Assembly (NCBI GenBank): GCA_030849065.1
Contig: JASAON010001318.1
Location: 1 to 12,173 of the forward strand
DNA from: Jaenimonas drosophilae
Lineage: Eukaryota; Euglenozoa; Kinetoplastea; Trypanosomatida; Trypanosomatidae
DNA: 12,173 bases
Direction: 5' to 3'
The translations under genes were made by a program, and so were the position numbers. This document shows, in pieces, positions 1-7,017 of this stretch; positions within the stretch are counted from its first letter, which is position 1, and every line of letters begins with the position of its first letter. The notes beneath the pieces were generated by a model. The model was not told the DNA's origin and made no database searches. It was given only the letters and a program-made list of their open reading frames with translations.

Positions 1-654
1 TTCCAAGATGGAAACGATAGCCTCCGGTTTGCCCAACTTTTCGTAACCCACAATGAGCGCGAGAAAATCATTTTTGGTGTAGTCACGATAAGACAGGCCC
101 GCCTGGAGCTCCATCGCCTCCTTTTCATGGTTGGCAAATAGGTAGGCCGCCACGCAAAGCGGCCGCAGTGATGGGTCGCTCTTCATCTCCGTTGCCAACT
201 GCAACATCAGCTCGGTGCTTTGATTCGTCTTGTATGACTCAAAGAGGTAGCGAATGGAATCCACGGAAATGGTACAGTTGTATTTGCGAAAGCGGAGGGC
301 GGCCCGAAAGAGAAGATGTGCCATATCATGCTGCGAGTACTTGACGCACTCCTCCAGAATTCCATCCATAATTTCCGTAGCACAGGCGGGCTCCATTAGT
401 TGCTTGCGTAGCATCTCCTGGACGATAATCATTAGGTGGGTCACAGTGTTGCGGAATTGAAGCTCACGCTTGCGTGATCTCCAGACCTGTTGCCGGACGT
501 ACTTGAGCACGTGTCGTGGCTTAGTGGTGACAACCTTCACAAGGTCGTTTTCATCATTCTGGGAGAACGGCTGAAAGGATCCACGTGCGAGAGCAGCTGA
601 GGTGAGGCCGAGAGCGATGCGCTGTTGCCGAAGAAGCGTAACGTGGCGAAACAT
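1..654 (-). CDS. Probable mitochondrial helical-repeat protein, N-terminal part (runs off left edge)
   Basis: The minus-strand frame is open from an ATG at 652-654 to the window edge, giving 218 residues without a stop, so the C-terminus is missing. The first ~25 residues (starting MFRHVTLLRQQRIALG) are rich in Arg, Leu, Ala and Ser with no acid, as in a mitochondrial presequence. The rest is mostly amphipathic helix, with pieces such as HLLFRAALRFRKY and LCVAAYLFANHEKEAMELQ spaced like PPR or TPR repeats. Trypanosomatid mitochondria contain many divergent PPR proteins in RNA processing and mitoribosomes, which makes that class a reasonable guess, but I do not recognise the specific protein. 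A T-run and AG acceptor lie 59 nt upstream and there is no ATG in the inferred leader, which supports this start. The coding call is firm; the function is an inference. Confidence 0.82.
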   Translation of the reverse strand, partial: MFRHVTLLRQQRIALGLTSAALARGSFQPFSQNDENDLVKVVTTKPRHVLKYVRQQVWRSRKRELQFRNTVTHLMIIVQEMLRKQLMEPACATEIMDGILEECVKYSQHDMAHLLFRAALRFRKYNCTISVDSIRYLFESYKTNQSTELMLQLATEMKSDPSLRPLCVAAYLFANHEKEAMELQAGLSYRDYTKNDFLALIVGYEKLGKPEAIVSILE

Positions 655-713
655 CAACTCTCTCCTCGTCACTTTGTAAGTTCACGGAAGATAGTGAAGC
701 TCAGCGAGCTTAT

Positions 714-742
714 CTTGATGTAAGGATTCGAAAAAAAAAAGA
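714..742 (-). promoter_or_regulatory. Probable spliced-leader acceptor for the left-edge gene
   Basis: On the minus strand a run of ten T residues (731-740), flanked by CATC and CG, is followed by ACATCAAG, with the AG at 714-715. This is the polypyrimidine-AG arrangement of trypanosomatid trans-splicing. It would give a 59-nt 5' UTR without an ATG. Confidence 0.6.
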
Positions 743-890
743 TGGACAGGTACAACACTGAAAGAGATGAAGGAAACGGCTGATTGATGCGGCGTGCAGC
801 CACACACATAGAGCATCGTCACACTGTGAAGATGTGCTAGCAACTTCATTTTGGGGCACTTCGAACAAACAGAACAACAAGAAAGAATAC

Positions 891-914
891 ACCCCCCACC
901 ACCACCACCACCAC
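891..914 (-). repeat. ACC/GGT simple repeat with a six-G run
   Basis: The plus strand reads A-C6 followed by ACC units up to 914. In the minus-strand transcript this is a run of GGU units ending in six G residues. It lies about 62 to 85 nt past the MVD stop codon, so it should sit in the 3' UTR. It is a simple-sequence tract, not a mobile element. Confidence 0.85.
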
Positions 915-976
915 TTCCATGTGTGATTCATGGGTGGAGGGACCCCTACGGCTTGATTTCACGAACGCAACAGTGC

Positions 977-2119
977 TTACTTGGGGGCAAGCGACTCGCT
1001 TTCATCGCAGTACTTCACACCACTTCCAATAGGACACTGCAACAGCATCTCAAAAGACTTGCGTGGGTAGTCAATTAGGTTGGTGAGTGCCTCGGGCAGC
1101 TTGACATTCTTTGCCGCCTCCATCAGCTCCGGCTGGGCAAAGAAGAACTTGCTGAAGTCAGTTGGAAAGTGAGCGATGAGCATCGCCACCACCTCTGGGA
1201 GATGCTCCTTTAGCGTAAACATGAAGCAGTTGGCGCCTGCATCAAATGTGTAGGCCATCACATTGGAACCCTTCGCGGCATTGTATGCCTTAATAAGCTT
1301 AATCATGGCATAGCTGTCTTCCGTCGCGTACTGGATCTTGGGAACCGTGGTGCGGCACAGCTCCTGCAACGCATCTGAGTCATCCATGGTGATGGCGGCA
1401 AAGTCGTGAAAGTTGTGTGTCTGAATCGCCTTCTTCACAGCTTCCATTCGTTGTGGCACAACTGTTTCGATACGGTCCTTCATGAGTGGAGATGTCTTGA
1501 GGGTTTGCTGCATACCCGAGGTACTGGATACGTCCTTCTTCTCGCCCTTCAAAACGGCGCACATCACTTGCATCTCAGGCCAGTGCGCGTCACTGGCAAA
1601 CTGTTCCGCAATGCAATCACTACCGTCAGCGCGCTCGCCCTTATGCCACATCACGAAGCCTCCGTAGGCACTGCGGCAAGCGCTCCCTGAGCCCATTCGC
1701 GCGAGCATTGAAACGTCCAAGGAAGATCCGTAGGCCTTCGTGAGTGCCGCAGACAGTGCGCAGTAGCCACTAGCAGATGAGGCCATACCGGCCGCTGTGG
1801 GGAAGTTGTTTTCGGAAATGATGTACGCCTTTAGTTGGCGTCGATCTTCGGCACAGGATGCTCGCACCTGTTCCAGTACTGTTTGCAGCCGTGGGGTGGC
1901 AGCGAGGTCGCTCTTGGTGCCATTGAGCCACAGCTCATCGGCGGCAAGATCGGCGCGGAGAATCACGGTTGTCTTGGAGCGAAATGGGTGTGTCGAGAGG
2001 GTGATACTGAAGGAATCATTTGTTGGCAGAATCAGTTTCTCACCTCCCTCACGCTTACCCCAGTACTTGATGAAGGCGATGTTGATGGGAGCCTCAACGG
2101 TTACGGTAATTGGTGCCAT
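977..2119 (-). CDS. MVD: Mevalonate diphosphate decarboxylase
   Basis: This enzyme decarboxylates mevalonate 5-diphosphate with ATP to isopentenyl diphosphate, feeding sterol, dolichol and prenyl synthesis. The 380-residue product matches the family length (about 380 to 400). It has the N-terminal PINIAFIKYWGKR signature (11-23), the GHMP-kinase phosphate loop PTAAGMASSASG (107-118), the GSGSACRSAYGGFVMW block (143-158) with Arg149, and TFDAGAN (291-297) with Asp293 matching the catalytic Asp of yeast and human enzymes. It closes with an IGSG element near the C-terminus. I chose the ATG at 2117-2119, not the in-frame ATG at 2261-2263, because family homology begins within ten residues of it and because a polypyrimidine tract and AG lie between the two. 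The C-terminus ends in APK, so no PTS1 glycosomal signal is evident. All key residues are present; the gene looks functional. Confidence 0.97.
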   Translation of the reverse strand: MAPITVTVEAPINIAFIKYWGKREGGEKLILPTNDSFSITLSTHPFRSKTTVILRADLAADELWLNGTKSDLAATPRLQTVLEQVRASCAEDRRQLKAYIISENNFPTAAGMASSASGYCALSAALTKAYGSSLDVSMLARMGSGSACRSAYGGFVMWHKGERADGSDCIAEQFASDAHWPEMQVMCAVLKGEKKDVSSTSGMQQTLKTSPLMKDRIETVVPQRMEAVKKAIQTHNFHDFAAITMDDSDALQELCRTTVPKIQYATEDSYAMIKLIKAYNAAKGSNVMAYTFDAGANCFMFTLKEHLPEVVAMLIAHFPTDFSKFFFAQPELMEAAKNVKLPEALTNLIDYPRKSFEMLLQCPIGSGVKYCDESESLAPK

Positions 2120-2170
2120 TGGTGATGATGGTTGATGTGATGCGGTAATTAGAAGGTGAGCGATGATAAT

Positions 2171-2227
2171 CTGAATGTAGTACAAGAGAATCATCACGGA
2201 AGAAGGAGAAGCAGAAGTAGCAGAAAA
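2171..2227 (-). promoter_or_regulatory. Probable spliced-leader acceptor for MVD
   Basis: The minus strand has a C/T-rich tract at about 2198-2227 (TTTTCTGCTACTTCTGCTTC and on), then ACATTCAG with the AG at 2171-2172. The resulting leader is 51 nt with no ATG before the MVD start. The tract lies inside the N-terminal extension that would be encoded from the upstream in-frame ATG, which argues that the extension is not translated. Confidence 0.65.
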
Positions 2228-2305
2228 CACACCTCCGGGGTATACACTCGTTGTAGAGAACATGGCTCAATGTCGCTTTTCACAATGGAGCACCACAGCC
2301 ACAGT

Positions 2306-3241
2306 TCAGGCGAGTCCCAAATGCTTCATGGCTTCGGGCAGCGATGCAACCAAGAAGCTCGAAGTGATTGAGTTCATCCAGCCTTGGTCATCAATTGTCG
2401 TTTCACGCCCCCAGTGTACCTCGGCAGCAGGGATCACAGGCTTGCGAGGTGGTTGAGTGAAGCGCTCAGCATCCTCATCGAAGAAGAAGCCGAGGCTTGC
2501 ATGATAGGCACACTTCTCATTATCTGGTGTAACAACACAAGACGCGAGTGGCCCAAACGTGCGGCTGACGTAGGAAAAGAGATCCGATGGCGCTACGCAA
2601 TTGTACTTGACAAGTGTGGTGGTGCAAAACCTACGAAGTGGTTTGCTCTCAGCCAGCAACGCCTGCCTGTTGGCCCCGGATGACTCCATGTTGCTCCTTA
2701 GTCGGGTCCCAATGGTGGAATCGATGTTGGCGTGCTTCTCACGAGCACGCGCAAGAGATGCAGCTACCTCCACCATCTCCTGTTGTAGGCGCTTAAGCTC
2801 ATTGAGAACTGCTGCACCATCTGGCATGTTTGCTAGCGCGTTAGGTACGTACCTCGCCAGCTCGACATCCATCTGTAAGTCTTTGGGCAGCAAATGGTTG
2901 TGTGGCAGCTCCAGCGTTGCCTCAGTGGGGATCTCCACTGTAGGTGAATCGTGACCCTCCTCGTCCGCTGTCGCCTTGGTGGCAAGTGGTTCAAACCACG
3001 GTGAAGATATGGTTAGTGCGCAGTTGTGCAACTTCGAGCCGCTGAGATACTGCACGGATTGCTGAGCCGAAGCCTCACTCTTGAATCGTACGCTATAGCA
3101 CAGTTTGTCGGCTGAAGCATCGTACTGCAACTTCAGTGAGTCAACATCCCCAATGATGGAGAGGTACTCCTGCACATCCTCCGCGGTGAGCCGGCTAAAG
3201 TCTCCATCAAAGGACACAGAAACCTGCCGTCTATCCGTCAT
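2306..3241 (-). CDS. RRM and coiled-coil protein, possible RNA-binding protein
   Basis: The product has 311 residues. Residues 5-82 fit an RNA recognition motif: VSVSFDG as beta-1, a helix over LTAEDVQEYLSIIG, KLQYD, then LCYSVRFKSEASAQ in the place of RNP1, and CALTIS as the last strand. Aromatic RNP1 positions are only partly kept. A polar linker (about 86-120) leads to a strong coiled coil at 143-171 (LNELKRLQQEMVEVAASLAR). Residues 205-263 may be a second, degenerate RRM: a TTTLVKYN strand, a SDLFSYVSRTFG helix, SCVV, and HASLGFFFDEDAERF resembling RNP1. I start at the ATG at 3239-3241, since the in-frame ATG at 3293-3295 would translate the polypyrimidine splice tract into FFFPSLFL. I do not recognise a named family. 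RNA binding and coiled-coil dimerisation are inferences. Confidence 0.8.
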   Translation of the reverse strand: MTDRRQVSVSFDGDFSRLTAEDVQEYLSIIGDVDSLKLQYDASADKLCYSVRFKSEASAQQSVQYLSGSKLHNCALTISSPWFEPLATKATADEEGHDSPTVEIPTEATLELPHNHLLPKDLQMDVELARYVPNALANMPDGAAVLNELKRLQQEMVEVAASLARAREKHANIDSTIGTRLRSNMESSGANRQALLAESKPLRRFCTTTLVKYNCVAPSDLFSYVSRTFGPLASCVVTPDNEKCAYHASLGFFFDEDAERFTQPPRKPVIPAAEVHWGRETTIDDQGWMNSITSSFLVASLPEAMKHLGLA

Positions 3242-3243
3242 CG

Positions 3244-3282
3244 CTACATCAACAGAGAGAAACAGAGAGGGAAAAAAAAAGG
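3244..3282 (-). promoter_or_regulatory. Probable spliced-leader acceptor two bases before the RRM gene start
   Basis: The minus strand reads CCTTTTTTTTTCCCTCTCTG and then TTTCTCTCTG, followed by TTGATGTAG with the AG at 3244-3245. The start codon is only two bases further on (CG then ATG), so the gene-encoded 5' UTR would be 2 nt after the spliced leader. No other AG lies between the tract and the start. Confidence 0.6.
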
Positions 3283-3462
3283 ATGACCCACACATGAAAC
3301 TACGATGTCACCACATCATTCAATCACATTATCGCATCAACTTCACCTTCAGCAGAACACACGCACAATAAACAAAACGTAGCAGTTGAGACAAATCTTA
3401 TAGAGACAAGAGCACCTCTTCTGTATTCTGTGGCACGACGAGAGACAGCATCCGCCACCTTC

Positions 3463-6108
3463 TCAGCAAGCGACTGGAAGCTTTGCGCTGAAGTCGTGAA
3501 TAATGGTCTTGGTTGGGTTTTCGTCGCGGAGGTAGTTTCCAAAGGATAGAGCCAAGGACCTCCATCGAGCTGCCAGTGCCGCTTCACTGGCAACACTCAT
3601 CGTCACTGCCTCATTCCACGACTCGACGGCAAAGTGCTCCAGAACCAACTCTCCACTCAAGGCATCCTCTGTGCGGGGGCAGGGGTACCTGAGTGTGGAA
3701 AGAGCCGTCTGCAGTGCATCACATACACGAAGACGTAGAAGAGAATCGTCCGCGGCAAATTGATAGGCCTTGAGGTGGCCAATGAGAGCGCTCCCAGTGT
3801 TGTTCTCTTCACATTCCGCCGAAAGACTCTCCAGTTGTATGGATACTGCCAAAGCTCGAAGAGCAGCATCACCATTATGTAAGCTCATTGATGCACAACA
3901 CATGGCGAGAGTCTCGTAGTCTTGATGTTGCGCTTTACTTTGTCTCCACGCAACCGAGTCGAAGATATCTGAATCTTGCCACGCATCCTGTGAGCGTAGA
4001 ATGAGCTCCGCACGCGCAGCAAGGAGAGTGACGTCAGTCGAGCCACGTTCAACCAAGTTCGTCAGATACCTCGAAATGTCTTCTGGCAAGAGCTGGGGAT
4101 GACCAATGGCAAAGAGGCGAAACTCTTCTCTCAGAATGACGCACAATTGATCAGACCAGAGAGCGATCTTTGATGCATCAGGAGTTGCAATTGACGTAGC
4201 AAAGTAGTCCGCCGCTGCTGAACTAAGACGCACTGCCTGTTTGAGAAGCTCAATCGCTGTCTCACCAAGAACGTCATTGGCCACGAGCCAGAGAGCCCGG
4301 CACCACCACCACACGTCTTCTTCATTGTCGCTACCGTTATCTTGAAGTGCACTTGGAAGAGCATCAAGAATGAGCTCCAAGTCTTCTCCACACGGGCGGG
4401 AGGCGGACTGAATGAGGCCCACACAGAACATGCGGAGAAGATGACGTTGCTCATCGACTGCAAGAGGAATGTGTGCCACCTTGGTTGAATGGAGGCAGCG
4501 TTGAGCCACACGAGCAGCAGTGGCCACTGCACCTTCGGTCATTAACATGCTGATGAGGTTTGAGGAGATAGCAACCTGTTGTGACTCCAGTTTTCGGTGG
4601 GCAATGTGTGCTCCATACGCAGCGAGGCAAGCCTCTCCATCCTTCAAAAGGTAGTGCAGGAAACAGATGCATTCAGCGGCCCGAGGCGTGCGGGAGACTG
4701 AGGGGATGCCCTCGAGCACATCCAAACAGCCGCGACAGTCATCGATGCTCGTTGCACCTTCCTGGCGCACTTGAAAGAGCGACAGCGACAGCGCTACAGC
4801 AATTGCCTCCACCTCCTCCACGGATGCTGCACTGCTGCAGGTTAGAGCCGTTTGGAGAACCTTCACGCGAAGATGATGACTTATGTCGCTCTTTGTCTGC
4901 ATCCACAACACCGAAAAGACATAGCGAACATTCGGCCCTTCAATCACGGCATTCTCACGCAGCCACGCAAGCATATCTGCGACACTCTCTTCCGTCGCCA
5001 CGTGTGAAAGAAGAGAAATAAGACGAAGGCTGAACTGCTCCATTCCTGATGAAATGTAGCGCGGCTGTACCACATCCATCAGCACACGCTTTACAGCGGC
5101 GTAACAACTCGAGTTGGTCGCGACCAGCATCCCTGCAAGAAGAAAGGCGTCGTCGAGCGATACGTGTGCATCGGAGGCAATTTGGCCAAAGACACGCTGT
5201 GCTGCATCTGCTTCATTCATGTGTGCCAATGCCTGAAGATTCGCCATCAACGCTTCCAGTGATGGCAGCTCGCGTAATGCCCGTGTACTGTAGTCGAGTG
5301 CTTCCTCATACATCTTTGTGCGAAGGAGTGACGCAGACATTTGAATGTATAGCGACGTCTTAAATTGGCTTCGGACCAGCATGCCTGTCTGGCCGTCCTC
5401 CATCAGCTCCAAACCCAGAGTGAGGAGTGTTCGCAACGCTGGCTCTTCGCGGGAATCTTCAACACCTTCATCACTAACGGAAAAGACAAAGCGCAGCAAC
5501 GCTTCGCGATAGACATGACTGCTTCTTGCCTCTCGAATGAGGAGCCGAGCACGCTGCTCGCACTCGCCAAACTTCTTGACCCGCCACAACACAACGACCT
5601 GGGCAAAGAGGACTTCGAGGAGGAGTGATGCTGCCGAAGGTGGAGCCGTGAACGATGACAATGTTGAAGCCACGTGGAGCAGATCTTCTGGTCCATCAAA
5701 GCTCATTTCCTCGGCCTGTTCCCGTGCGGATTTGAGGCAAAGAAGCACGCAGCGCTCTCCTTCGTCTGGATGGTAGCCAAAGTACCGGCGTTGCACCTCT
5801 GGTGGAGCGTAGGCGTTGTGTGCCAACAGATACGCCCGCGCAATCATCGCTCTCAGGGAGACCCGATGAGAGCGATACTTCTCCGGCCAAATGTGGGATG
5901 CGGTGGCATTCCACGCCTTTTGAGCAAGTTGCTGAAGTGCAGCAGCATCTCGAAGGGGCAAAGCCACTTGTGCCAGTTTCTTCTCTCCCAGAATGGTGCA
6001 GCACTGCTGCAAAGCTAATTGCAAATCATCGCTCCACGCACCGTCAGCATCTCGAAGCAAATCCACTGTGAGGGTGCAGATGGCAGAAAAAGGTGATGCC
6101 ACGCTCAT
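3463..6108 (-). CDS. Large helical-repeat protein, probable SPO22/ZIP4/TEX11-like meiosis protein
   Basis: The 881-residue product is almost all alpha-helix in TPR-like hairpins, for example YEEALDYSTRALRELP (267-282). Several points fit the SPO22/ZIP4/TEX11 family (usually about 900 residues). There is an LAQKAWN motif near the N-terminus (Trp66, Asn67), where family members have LWN. A mid-protein stretch of short repeats around CICFLHYLLKDGEACLAAYG is followed by WWWCRALWLVAND (600-612), where TEX11 has WFRKTAWNLA. At the C-terminus FAVESWNEAV (826-835) then ARWRSLALSFGNYL matches TEX11 VKSWNTGV followed by EKWCGLALRFLNHL. In fungi, plants and mammals these proteins scaffold ZMM factors on meiotic chromosomes for crossover formation. 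The frame runs upstream to 6141 without an ATG, so I use the ATG at 6106-6108, 14 nt past an AG acceptor. The coding call is near certain; the family call rests on motifs and order recalled by eye. A generic TPR protein is the alternative. Confidence 0.72.
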   Translation of the reverse strand: MSVASPFSAICTLTVDLLRDADGAWSDDLQLALQQCCTILGEKKLAQVALPLRDAAALQQLAQKAWNATASHIWPEKYRSHRVSLRAMIARAYLLAHNAYAPPEVQRRYFGYHPDEGERCVLLCLKSAREQAEEMSFDGPEDLLHVASTLSSFTAPPSAASLLLEVLFAQVVVLWRVKKFGECEQRARLLIREARSSHVYREALLRFVFSVSDEGVEDSREEPALRTLLTLGLELMEDGQTGMLVRSQFKTSLYIQMSASLLRTKMYEEALDYSTRALRELPSLEALMANLQALAHMNEADAAQRVFGQIASDAHVSLDDAFLLAGMLVATNSSCYAAVKRVLMDVVQPRYISSGMEQFSLRLISLLSHVATEESVADMLAWLRENAVIEGPNVRYVFSVLWMQTKSDISHHLRVKVLQTALTCSSAASVEEVEAIAVALSLSLFQVRQEGATSIDDCRGCLDVLEGIPSVSRTPRAAECICFLHYLLKDGEACLAAYGAHIAHRKLESQQVAISSNLISMLMTEGAVATAARVAQRCLHSTKVAHIPLAVDEQRHLLRMFCVGLIQSASRPCGEDLELILDALPSALQDNGSDNEEDVWWWCRALWLVANDVLGETAIELLKQAVRLSSAAADYFATSIATPDASKIALWSDQLCVILREEFRLFAIGHPQLLPEDISRYLTNLVERGSTDVTLLAARAELILRSQDAWQDSDIFDSVAWRQSKAQHQDYETLAMCCASMSLHNGDAALRALAVSIQLESLSAECEENNTGSALIGHLKAYQFAADDSLLRLRVCDALQTALSTLRYPCPRTEDALSGELVLEHFAVESWNEAVTMSVASEAALAARWRSLALSFGNYLRDENPTKTIIHDFSAKLPVAC

Positions 6109-6122
6109 GAATGAATGAAATG

Positions 6123-6170
6123 CTACATCACAAATAAACAACCATAAAAAAGGTGGAAAGAGGATGGAAA
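6123..6170 (-). promoter_or_regulatory. Probable spliced-leader acceptor for the ZIP4-like gene
   Basis: On the minus strand a pyrimidine tract at 6146-6170 (TTTCCATCCTCTTTCCACC then T6) is followed by TGATGTAG, AG at 6123-6124. The leader is 14 nt of CATT repeats with no ATG ahead of the start. Confidence 0.6.
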
Positions 6171-6270
6171 CTGTCTGGATGCGCAGAGCAAAGACATAAC
6201 TGGGGAGAAGTTACTCACAGTGTGGGTGTAGGATCGCGTAGAGCTAAGTCATCGGTAGCATCATGTGCGT

Positions 6271-6750
6271 TTAGGATTTGTGTTTTTGGCTCTCAATCAC
6301 GTTGCGAGCCTTGCTGATGTCTTCCTCCTGTGTGATGTCGCGCTCGCGCTCACGCACCATTTGCATAATCTGCTTTGAAACACGGTGCTCGCGAACCTTT
6401 CTCTCCAGCACGGGTGTCGTTGGTCCAACTGTGTAGGCATGATACACAAAGGAGAGCCAAATGTTTCCGAACAAGATGATGCAGATGAAAACCATCAACA
6501 TCACAAAAGTCTTCCACACTTGCAGTTGTGTTTTGCGCCACACCCAACGAGCACGGTTTGTGCGGAACGGGCGTGTAATGCAGCCAATCTTGTTCATGAC
6601 GAGCATGCGATAAAAGAGAGTACGTCGTGCAAGGGTATCCTTTACAGGCCCCGAGCCTGGGCCCCACATACCCGGCCTGTCAGAGTACTTGGAGGGTGTT
6701 GGGGTAACGTGGCCCCGATTCATTCGGACAGCGGTACTGCGACGAAGCAT
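6271..6750 (-). CDS. Small basic single-pass membrane protein, probably mitochondrial
   Basis: The 159-residue product has three parts. Residues 1-80 are strongly basic (MLRRSTAVRMNRG at the start, later RPFRTNRARWVWRK) and could act as a mitochondrial presequence and matrix domain. Residues 81-104 (TFVMLMVFICIILFGNIWLS and on) form one clear membrane helix. Residues 115-159 are a charged helix (RKVREHRVSKQIMQMVRERE) ending in QKHKS. The layout resembles small accessory subunits of trypanosomatid respiratory complexes or ATP synthase, but I cannot name a family. The start at 6748-6750 follows a good acceptor by 31 nt with no ATG between. A second Met at residue 10 is a possible alternative start. 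The gene sits 162 nt upstream of the ZIP4-like gene with no sign of shared function. Confidence 0.8.
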   Translation of the reverse strand: MLRRSTAVRMNRGHVTPTPSKYSDRPGMWGPGSGPVKDTLARRTLFYRMLVMNKIGCITRPFRTNRARWVWRKTQLQVWKTFVMLMVFICIILFGNIWLSFVYHAYTVGPTTPVLERKVREHRVSKQIMQMVRERERDITQEEDISKARNVIESQKHKS

Positions 6751-6781
6751 CGCGTTGGGCTTCTACAGGTATGACACTCTA

Positions 6782-6812
6782 CTTGGATGAAACACAAAAG
6801 AAAAGCGGGAAG
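6782..6812 (-). promoter_or_regulatory. Probable spliced-leader acceptor for the small membrane protein gene
   Basis: The minus strand has CTTCCCGCTTTTCTTTTGTG then TTTCATCCAAG, with AG at 6782-6783. The leader is 31 nt and has no ATG. Confidence 0.55.
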
Positions 6813-7017
6813 CTGATGCATGAAGTCCTCGTTATACCCCATGATGCATAAAGCAGTGTGAGGTACACCTCACCTCAACCTACTATCAAATGTCTGCGGC
6901 TCCTTGTTGCAGAACATCAACAATACCATCGGGGCGACGGTAAGAGGAAAAAGGATGAGGAGCGACATACATCCCAACGAACACAGTTAACATGTCTTTC
7001 TTCCCCGCCGACGTAGC

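Larger units (their letters stand above)
655..976 (-). other. Intergenic stretch: 3' UTR of the decarboxylase gene plus leader of the next gene
   Basis: These 322 nt hold no supported gene. In transcription order they contain the inferred 3' UTR of the MVD gene, including the GGT/G-run at 891-914, then a T10 run at 731-740 (minus strand), an AG at 714-715, and a 59-nt leader. The short open frames on either strand here are made largely of the simple repeat and show no domain. Confidence 0.75.

Noticed and set aside
4581..5628. Plus-strand open frames opposite the ZIP4-like gene (up to 146 codons)
   Set aside because: They are shadows of the long minus-strand gene, with His/Arg/Ser-rich products and no domain. 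All other genes in the window are on the minus strand.
6109..6141. An 11-residue N-terminal extension of the ZIP4-like protein from 6141
   Set aside because: The codon at 6139-6141 is TTG, not ATG, and the extension spans the AG acceptor. The ATG at 6106-6108 is the first one after it.
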